NCBI GenBank assembly: GCA_045121195.1
Contig: JBGVFO010000008.1
Coordinates: forward strand, 1-26,628
Source: RGIG8775 sp045121195
Lineage (GTDB): Bacteria; Bacillota; Clostridia; Oscillospirales; CAG-272
Length of the DNA stretch: 26,628 nucleotides
Direction: 5' to 3'
The notes beneath the pieces are model-generated. The model ran no database searches. It was not told the DNA's origin and saw only the letters and a list, made by a program, of their open reading frames with translations. The translations under genes and the position numbers were made by a program. Shown here one piece after another: positions 22,456 to 26,628 of this stretch (position 1 is the first letter of the stretch; every line of letters begins with the position of its first letter).

Positions 22456-22485
22456 GACGCTCTCCGCAAGGAGAGCGTCTTTTTT
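22456..22485 (+). terminator. Intrinsic terminator after ispH-rpsA
   Basis: GACGCTCTCC (22456-22465) pairs perfectly with GGAGAGCGTC (22470-22479) around a GCAA tetraloop, followed by six T. It closes the operon that starts at 16074. Confidence 0.96.
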
Positions 22486-22506
22486 GCGGAAAAACGCGAA
22501 AAAGCA

Positions 22507-22535
22507 TTGCACTTTTTCCGCTTTTGCGGTATAAT
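22507..22535 (+). promoter_or_regulatory. Sigma-A promoter of the UPF0340 gene
   Basis: TTGCAC (22507-22512), a 17-base spacer and TATAAT (22530-22535) lie between the terminator and the next gene. The -10 box is perfect and the -35 box matches at four of six positions, including the conserved TTG. Confidence 0.8.
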
Positions 22536-22568
22536 GATGTATCAATAAAAGCAAAGGTAGTGAAAAGA

Positions 22569-23120
22569 ATGCTTGATACAGTAAAAATACAAGCGGAAAC
22601 GGCGATTCGTGAGCTGATTGAGGTCGCAGGATTGCGACAGGGGGATCTGGTTGTCGTTGGTTGCTCCTCCTCGGAGATCGTGGGAGAGCGGATCGGAAAG
22701 GGCTCCAGCCTTGAGGCGGCACGCGCCGTTTTTGACGGAATATATCCTATATTGAAGGAGCAGGGGATCTTTCTCGCCGCCCAGTGCTGCGAGCACCTCA
22801 ACCGTGCCCTTATCGTGGAGCGCGCGTATGCCGACAGCCACAACCTTGAGGAGGTGGCGGTAAGACCGATGCCCAAAGCGGGCGGCTCCTTTGCTACGAC
22901 GGCGTATGAGAATTTTGATTGCCCCGTGGCGGTGGAAGCGATTTCGGCAAACGCGGGGATCGATATCGGCGGTACGCTGATCGGTATGCACCTTCGACCC
23001 GTGGCGGTGCCCGTTCGTCTTTCGGTCACCAGGATCGGAGAGGCGAATATTTTGTGCGCAAGGACCCGTCCGAAATTCATCGGCGGCGCCCGCGCGGTCT
23101 ATCCCGACAACCTTTCATAA
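22569..23120 (+). CDS. UPF0340 (TIGR01440/DUF436) family protein
   Basis: The 183-residue protein resembles B. subtilis YwlG. The signature VVVGCSSSEIVGERIGKGSS, then FLAAQCCEHLNRALIVER, and the end with ARTRPKFIGGARAVYPDN are typical. The family is widespread in Firmicutes, and its biochemical role is not established. ATG 22569 is chosen; a GTG at 22560 would add three residues. The ribosome binding site is weak (AAAGG). It is a single-gene unit with its own promoter. Confidence 0.88.
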   Translation: MLDTVKIQAETAIRELIEVAGLRQGDLVVVGCSSSEIVGERIGKGSSLEAARAVFDGIYPILKEQGIFLAAQCCEHLNRALIVERAYADSHNLEEVAVRPMPKAGGSFATTAYENFDCPVAVEAISANAGIDIGGTLIGMHLRPVAVPVRLSVTRIGEANILCARTRPKFIGGARAVYPDNLS

Positions 23121-23131
23121 AATCATGAGAA

Positions 23132-23173
23132 AAGCCCGTAAAAATATGTGCAAAAATGTGCATTTACGGGCTT
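23132..23173. other. Eleven-pair inverted repeat overlapping a -35 box
   Basis: AAGCCCGTAAA (23132-23142) pairs perfectly with TTTACGGGCTT (23163-23173). The 20-base loop contains ATGTGCA twice. The downstream T run is poor (ACATTTTCG), so as a terminator for the upstream gene it would be weak. Its 3' arm shares two bases with the TTGACA of the next promoter. It may be a weak terminator, an operator, or both. Confidence 0.55.
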
Positions 23174-23200
23174 GACATTTTCGACAGAAAGTGCTATGAT
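23172..23200 (+). promoter_or_regulatory. Sigma-A promoter of the antiporter gene
   Basis: TTGACA (23172-23177), a 17-base spacer and TATGAT (23195-23200). The predicted start is near 23207, with a leader of about 29 bases carrying AAGAAGGTG as the ribosome binding site. Confidence 0.85.
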
Positions 23201-23235
23201 ATTCCTGTTTTGATAAAGAAGAAGGTGTTATTTTT

Positions 23236-24519
23236 ATGGAAATTCTTTTGAGTATTGCCGTTGCCCTCTTTGCGGGCCTTATGATGACGCGTGTCATCAA
23301 GCCGCTTGGACTTCCCGCCGTTACGGGCTATCTTGTAGCAGGCGTTCTGATCGGACCCTTTTGCTTGGGGCTTCTCGGCATTGAGGGACTGGGCTTTCCC
23401 TCTATGGAGTACGTGGAGCATTTCGGGATCATTGCCGATGTTGCCCTCGGCTTTATTGCGTTTTCCATCGGAAACGAGTTCCGTTTGTCGCAGCTCAAGC
23501 AGATCGGCAAGCAGGCTACGGTTATTGCCGTATTCCAAGCCCTTACCGCAACGGTGTTCGTTGATATTGCCCTTTGCGTTTTGAGCTTGATTTTGGGCGA
23601 GGATAAGCTCCCTATGAGTGTCGCCATCACCCTTGGCGCGGTAGCAACCGCAACCGCACCCGCTGCAACGCTGATGGTCGTGCGTCAGTATAAGGCGAAG
23701 GGTAAGCTGACCGATATTCTCCTTCCCATCGTCGCTCTTGACGACGCGGTAGGACTTGTGGTATTCGCCGTTTCCTTCGGTATCGCCAAGGGAATGCAGA
23801 GCGGTGAGGTCAGCCTGATCTCGGTGCTGGTCAATCCTATCGTGGAGATCGTGGTCTCCCTCGCACTCGGCGCGGCTATGGGCTTCGTCTTCTCGGAGAC
23901 CGAGAAGCTGTTCCACTCCCGAAGCAAGCGTCTTTCGGTTTCTGTCATGTTTGTGATTGCCACCGTGGCAATTACTATGCTTCATTTCAATATCGGACCC
24001 GTTTCGGTCGGTTTCTCCCCTCTGCTTTCGTGCATGATGCTGGGTACCATCTTCTGCAACGTGTGCGAATCCTCCGAGGAGCTGATGGACCGCGTGGACC
24101 GCTGGACAACTCCGCTTTTCGTTCTGTTTTTCGTAATCAGCGGCGCGGAGCTTGAGTTGAACGTCTTCCTGGATCTTGCTATTGTGGGCATCGGCCTTGT
24201 GTACATTCTGTTCCGCTCCCTTGGAAAGTACTTCGGCGCATACGCCAGCGCGAAGTTTATGAAGTGCGACGATAATATCGTGCAGAATTTGGGAATCACG
24301 CTTCTGCCGCAGGCAGGCGTAGCGCTGGGTATGTCGGTTACGGCTATGCAGCTGGGCGGCTACGAAGGCGGACTGATCCGCAATATTATCCTGTTCTCGG
24401 TGCTGATCTACGAGCTGGTAGGTCCTATGCTTACCAAGATGGCACTGACGAGAGCAGGGGAGATCGTTCCTCACGAGCGCAGATCCTCCAAGGTCATCAA
24501 TCCGGACCGTCAGAAATAA
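23236..24519 (+). CDS. Cation/proton antiporter, CPA family
   Basis: The 427-residue membrane protein has about twelve helices in the Na+/H+ exchanger fold. The first segment with RVIKPLGLPAVTGYLVAGVLIGP is the usual start. ATATAPAATLMVVRQY (138-152) matches the broken helix 4, and ALDDAVGLVVFA (167-178) has the double Asp D169-D170 seen in electrogenic exchangers such as NhaA. No C-terminal TrkA-N or USP domain is attached, unlike Kef-type proteins. The ion (Na+, K+ or Li+) cannot be read. It stands alone between its own promoter and terminator. Confidence 0.9.
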   Translation: MEILLSIAVALFAGLMMTRVIKPLGLPAVTGYLVAGVLIGPFCLGLLGIEGLGFPSMEYVEHFGIIADVALGFIAFSIGNEFRLSQLKQIGKQATVIAVFQALTATVFVDIALCVLSLILGEDKLPMSVAITLGAVATATAPAATLMVVRQYKAKGKLTDILLPIVALDDAVGLVVFAVSFGIAKGMQSGEVSLISVLVNPIVEIVVSLALGAAMGFVFSETEKLFHSRSKRLSVSVMFVIATVAITMLHFNIGPVSVGFSPLLSCMMLGTIFCNVCESSEELMDRVDRWTTPLFVLFFVISGAELELNVFLDLAIVGIGLVYILFRSLGKYFGAYASAKFMKCDDNIVQNLGITLLPQAGVALGMSVTAMQLGGYEGGLIRNIILFSVLIYELVGPMLTKMALTRAGEIVPHERRSSKVINPDRQK

Positions 24520-24525
24520 TTTCAA

Positions 24526-24550
24526 AGCGTCGCGTTTGCGGCGCTTTTTT
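24526..24550 (+). terminator. Intrinsic terminator after the antiporter gene
   Basis: AGCGTCGC (24526-24533) pairs with GCGGCGCT (24538-24545), with one G-U pair and a GTTT loop, followed by a run of six T (24545-24550) that begins within the stem. Confidence 0.88.
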
Positions 24551-24660
24551 GATTTCTTGTAGCTCTTATGCGCGGAATTGTCTTTTTGAATAATCCGAAT
24601 CGCCGCAGAGAACCCCAAAACCTCCGTTTTTTGTGCGATGTGCCAAAAGTTTCATTTCTC

Positions 24661-24671
24661 CCGGTAACCGG
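24661..24671. promoter_or_regulatory. CCGGT-A-ACCGG dyad upstream of the lipoprotein promoter
   Basis: A perfect odd palindrome of eleven bases abuts the -35 box (24672) of the lipoprotein gene. The position fits an activator or repressor site. The region 24551-24660 before it shows no gene or other clear element. Confidence 0.4.
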
Positions 24672-24700
24672 TTGACTTTTTGGAAGATTTGTTATAAAAT
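24672..24700 (+). promoter_or_regulatory. Sigma-A promoter of the first lipoprotein
   Basis: TTGACT (24672-24677), a 17-base spacer and TAAAAT (24695-24700). Each box differs from consensus at one position. Transcription should begin near 24707, with a leader of about 41 bases. Confidence 0.82.
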
Positions 24701-24712
24701 AAAGTTACCAAA

Positions 24713-24727
24713 TTGCGAATATCGCAA
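24713..24727. promoter_or_regulatory. TTGCGA-ATA-TCGCAA dyad in the lipoprotein leader
   Basis: A perfect inverted repeat of six bases around three, located about 7-21 bases after the expected transcript start and six bases before AAGGAG, the ribosome binding site. It could be an operator or a small RNA hairpin. Confidence 0.45.
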
Positions 24728-24747
24728 AACAGTAAGGAGAAACAATT

Positions 24748-26061
24748 ATGAAAAAGTTACTGCTTGTTCTGTTGGTTCTCGTTGTTGCGCTGGCGGTTGT
24801 TGCTTGCGGCGGTCCTGCTGAGACCGGCGACGGCGAAACCAATGCACCCGAGACCAACGCACCCGAGACCAATGCACCTGAGACCGACGGTGAGACCGAA
24901 CACGTCCATGACCTTGAGGTCGAAGAAGTTCTTGCTACTTGCCAGACGCGCGGTTACAAGAAAGAAACCTGCAAGACCTGTGGCGAGCTCGTAACCGAGA
25001 CCGCATACCCCAAGACCGCTTGCACTCCCACAGCGGCGGCTACTTGCACCGAGGCATCTGTTTGCTCGGTTTGTAACGAAGTTGTTGAGGCAGCAAAGGG
25101 TCACACCTGGGGCGAGGCTCAGGTAACCGCGGCTACTTGTACTGCCGACGGTAAGAGCGTTACCACTTGTAGCGTTTGTAATGCTACCGAAGAGACCGTC
25201 CTTTCCATGGTTGACCACGTGATCGGTACCGTTACCGAAGAAGTTGCTCCCACCTCCTGCAGCCAGAAGGGCTACAAGAAGGGAACTTGCGCAACTTGTA
25301 ACACGGAAGTAACCATTGACCTTGTTATCGCGCACGATTATGCAAACAATTCCTTTGTGATCGCTGAAGACGGTTCCATCTCCGGTACCTGTAACACTTG
25401 CGGCGAGCAGGGAACACTTGCATTGGATATCGCACTGAAGCTCGACTTTGAAAACACCGACCTCAAGACCGAGATCGCGGCAAACGAGAAGGGTGAGTTT
25501 TTCACAGTTACCGATACCACCAATGCAAAGGGCGTATTTGAAGCGGCAGGCGACAGAACGGTTCTTTCCACCTCGGCTCCCGCCTTCATCGACTTTGATC
25601 CCAACCTATTTGTAGGAACTTCCTACTACGTAGTTTCCTTCGACTTCTCTTACAATGCAGAGAAGGATTACGGCACGACCCGTCCCACCTTGTTTGCATT
25701 CGTTCCCGGGTGGTCGCAAGACGGAACGGTGAAGAATCCCACCATGTCTTGGGGTACTTGTGCAAAGTTTGATACTGGTAGTATGAAACTGGCAGCTGTG
25801 TCTTCGAACGGTGCAGAGATCACCGATGCCAACAGTATCGACATTACTCTTGGTGAGTGGCATACCATGACCGTCGTTGTAAACAACACGACCGGTGCAA
25901 GAAACGTGTACATTGACGGCGTATACAAGAATACTCCCATGAAGGACGGCGTGATCGATGCGGCTACAATCGAGAAGTATCAGTACTTCTGCATCCGCTT
26001 TAACGACCAGTCCGGCAACAAGCCTCAGATCGACAATTTCCGTTTTTACACGGTAGACTGA
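24748..26061 (+). CDS. Secreted lipoprotein with five Cys/His modules and a LamG-like domain
   Basis: The 437-residue protein has a lipoprotein signal peptide with lipobox AVVAC and Cys20 as the lipid site. Residues 31-46 are three copies of TNAPE. Residues 54-220 hold modules of pattern H-x(10-13)-C-x9-C-x2-C: C65/C75/C78, C131/C141/C144 and C171/C181/C184, with a shorter copy C100/C106/C109 and a last pair C215/C218. The C-terminal part (about 229-437), with GEWHTMTVVVNN and RNVYIDGVYKNT, resembles concanavalin/LamG folds, which often bind sugars. Similar Cys modules are frequent in Firmicute surface proteins, of unknown function. AAGGAGAAAC precedes the ATG. Confidence 0.88.
   Translation: MKKLLLVLLVLVVALAVVACGGPAETGDGETNAPETNAPETNAPETDGETEHVHDLEVEEVLATCQTRGYKKETCKTCGELVTETAYPKTACTPTAAATCTEASVCSVCNEVVEAAKGHTWGEAQVTAATCTADGKSVTTCSVCNATEETVLSMVDHVIGTVTEEVAPTSCSQKGYKKGTCATCNTEVTIDLVIAHDYANNSFVIAEDGSISGTCNTCGEQGTLALDIALKLDFENTDLKTEIAANEKGEFFTVTDTTNAKGVFEAAGDRTVLSTSAPAFIDFDPNLFVGTSYYVVSFDFSYNAEKDYGTTRPTLFAFVPGWSQDGTVKNPTMSWGTCAKFDTGSMKLAAVSSNGAEITDANSIDITLGEWHTMTVVVNNTTGARNVYIDGVYKNTPMKDGVIDAATIEKYQYFCIRFNDQSGNKPQIDNFRFYTVD
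24841..24885 (+). repeat. Three tandem 15-bp repeats coding TNAPE
   Basis: Three near-identical units, AATGCACCCGAGACC, AACGCACCCGAGACC and AATGCACCTGAGACC, encode the NAPET linker behind the lipid anchor. Such a linker can change length by repeat slippage. Confidence 0.85.
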
Positions 26062-26075
26062 TCGAACCCAAACCG

Positions 26076-26104
26076 CAACCGCGCTTCGGCGCGGTTGTTT
26101 TTTT
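26076..26104 (+). terminator. Intrinsic terminator after the first lipoprotein
   Basis: CAACCGCGC (26076-26084) pairs perfectly with GCGCGGTTG (26089-26097) around a TTCG tetraloop, followed by seven T (26098-26104). Within the next 95 bases I see only an eight-base inverted repeat, GGAATCGT (26111-26118) with ACGATTCC (26175-26182). Confidence 0.97.
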
Positions 26105-26199
26105 GAAAAGGGAATCGTCAAAGTGCCTCGCAAGAGCAACTTGGTTTTGTGCAGGATTTACAAAAAGAAAAAACACGATTCCGTATTTTAATGAAAAGG

Positions 26200-26228
26200 T
26201 TGACAAAAAAGCGAATTTGTGATAGATT
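26200..26228 (+). promoter_or_regulatory. Sigma-A promoter of the second lipoprotein
   Basis: TTGACA (26200-26205), a 17-base spacer and TAGATT (26223-26228). The -35 box is perfect. Transcription should begin near 26235. Confidence 0.75.
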
Positions 26229-26240
26229 ATTCATAGATGT

Positions 26241-26267
26241 ATCCAAGTCCCACCAATTTCCTTGGAT
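26241..26267 (+). other. Leader hairpin of the second lipoprotein
   Basis: ATCCAAG (26241-26247) pairs perfectly with CTTGGAT (26261-26267) around 13 bases. It starts within about six bases of the expected transcript start, and no T run follows. It may protect the 5' end of the mRNA or be an operator. Confidence 0.45.
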
Positions 26268-26299
26268 GCTTACATATTTTCAGTTATGGAGGATCAATT

Positions 26300-26628
26300 A
26301 TGAAGCTCAGAAAACTCTTAGTGCTTGCGCTTGTGCTGGCTCTGTTTGTCTGTGCTTTCGCGGCGTGCGGTGACGGTACGGATACCGAAACCAATCTCCC
26401 CGGAACCGACAGCGAGACCGACGCGCCCGTAAGCGACACCGAGGACCCCGGTAAGGAAACCGAGGATCCCGGAGAAGAATGTACACACGAGCTCGAAGTA
26501 GAGGAAAAGCTTGCTACTTGTACCGATCGCGGATACAAGAAGGAAGTTTGTAAGCTCTGCGGCGAGACCGTATCCGAGACCGCCTACCCCAAGGCAGCAC
26601 ATACCCCCACGGCAGCGGCAACCTGCAC
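26300..26628 (+). CDS. Lipoprotein paralogue with Cys/His modules, 5' part only
   Basis: The frame stays open to the window end, giving the first 109 residues. A signal peptide with lipobox AFAAC puts the lipid on Cys23. Residues 24-60 are a linker rich in Thr, Glu, Asp and Pro. The first module (H63, C74, C84, C87) follows, with 37 of 48 residues identical to the equivalent stretch of the preceding lipoprotein, and a second begins at H101 and C109. Where the first protein has Cys92 this one has His101. GGAGGA lies six bases before the ATG. Tandem duplication of a lipoprotein gene, each copy with its own promoter, is the simplest reading. Confidence 0.88.
   Translation, partial: MKLRKLLVLALVLALFVCAFAACGDGTDTETNLPGTDSETDAPVSDTEDPGKETEDPGEECTHELEVEEKLATCTDRGYKKEVCKLCGETVSETAYPKAAHTPTAAATC

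Noticed and set aside
23194..24618. 474-codon minus frame opposite the antiporter
   Set aside because: His- and Lys-rich sequence without family features, antisense to a clear membrane protein.
26111..26182. GGAATCGT and ACGATTCC as a long hairpin upstream of the second lipoprotein
   Set aside because: Only eight pairs with a 56-base loop and no terminator or riboswitch feature, so chance is likely.

Overview
This window comes from an anaerobic, gut-type Firmicute of the class Clostridia. The evidence is the gene order, which is the Gram-positive S10-spc-alpha ribosomal superoperon with adk, map, infA and rpoA. It is supported by zinc-binding S14, S4, L24 and L36, a long-lid zinc adenylate kinase, an IspH-S1 fusion protein beside cmk and plsC, strong AGGAGG ribosome binding sites and consensus sigma-A promoters with 17-nt spacers. 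GC content looks to be around 50%. Species cannot be read from the sequence.

Region 1 (1-12913) is the superoperon, all on the + strand. It runs from the 3' end of rplB through rpsS, rplV, rpsC, rplP, rpmC, rpsQ, rplN, rplX, rplE, rpsN, rpsH, rplF, rplR, rpsE, rpmD, rplO, secY, adk, map, infA, rpmJ, rpsM, rpsK, rpsD and rpoA to rplQ, and ends at an intrinsic terminator. Most gaps are 10-60 nt. Three larger spacers (rpsN-rpsH, rplR-rpsE, rpsD-rpoA) contain clear stem-loops and may be cis-acting control elements.

Region 2 (12914-16150) holds a MATE efflux transporter and, converging on it, a uracil permease; the two share a bidirectional terminator. The permease has a consensus promoter and a leader of about 190 nt. 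That leader contains an intrinsic terminator and an upstream segment that can pair with the terminator's 5' arm, which is the layout of a transcription attenuator.

Region 3 (16074-22485) is a second + operon. It starts at a near-perfect sigma-A promoter divergent from the permease and runs RpiR/MurR-type regulator, HI0933-like flavoprotein, PhnP-like metallo-hydrolase, cmk, plsC and an ispH-rpsA fusion, ending at a strong terminator. The fusion keeps an internal AGGAGG plus ATG exactly at the IspH/S1 junction and a promoter-like sequence inside the ispH part, so free S1 protein may also be made.

Region 4 (22486-26628) consists of single-gene units, each with its own promoter: a UPF0340 (TIGR01440) protein, a CPA-type cation/proton antiporter, and two tandem paralogous lipoproteins carrying Cys/His modules. 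The second lipoprotein runs off the window. I found no tRNA, rRNA, CRISPR array, insertion sequence or prophage gene.
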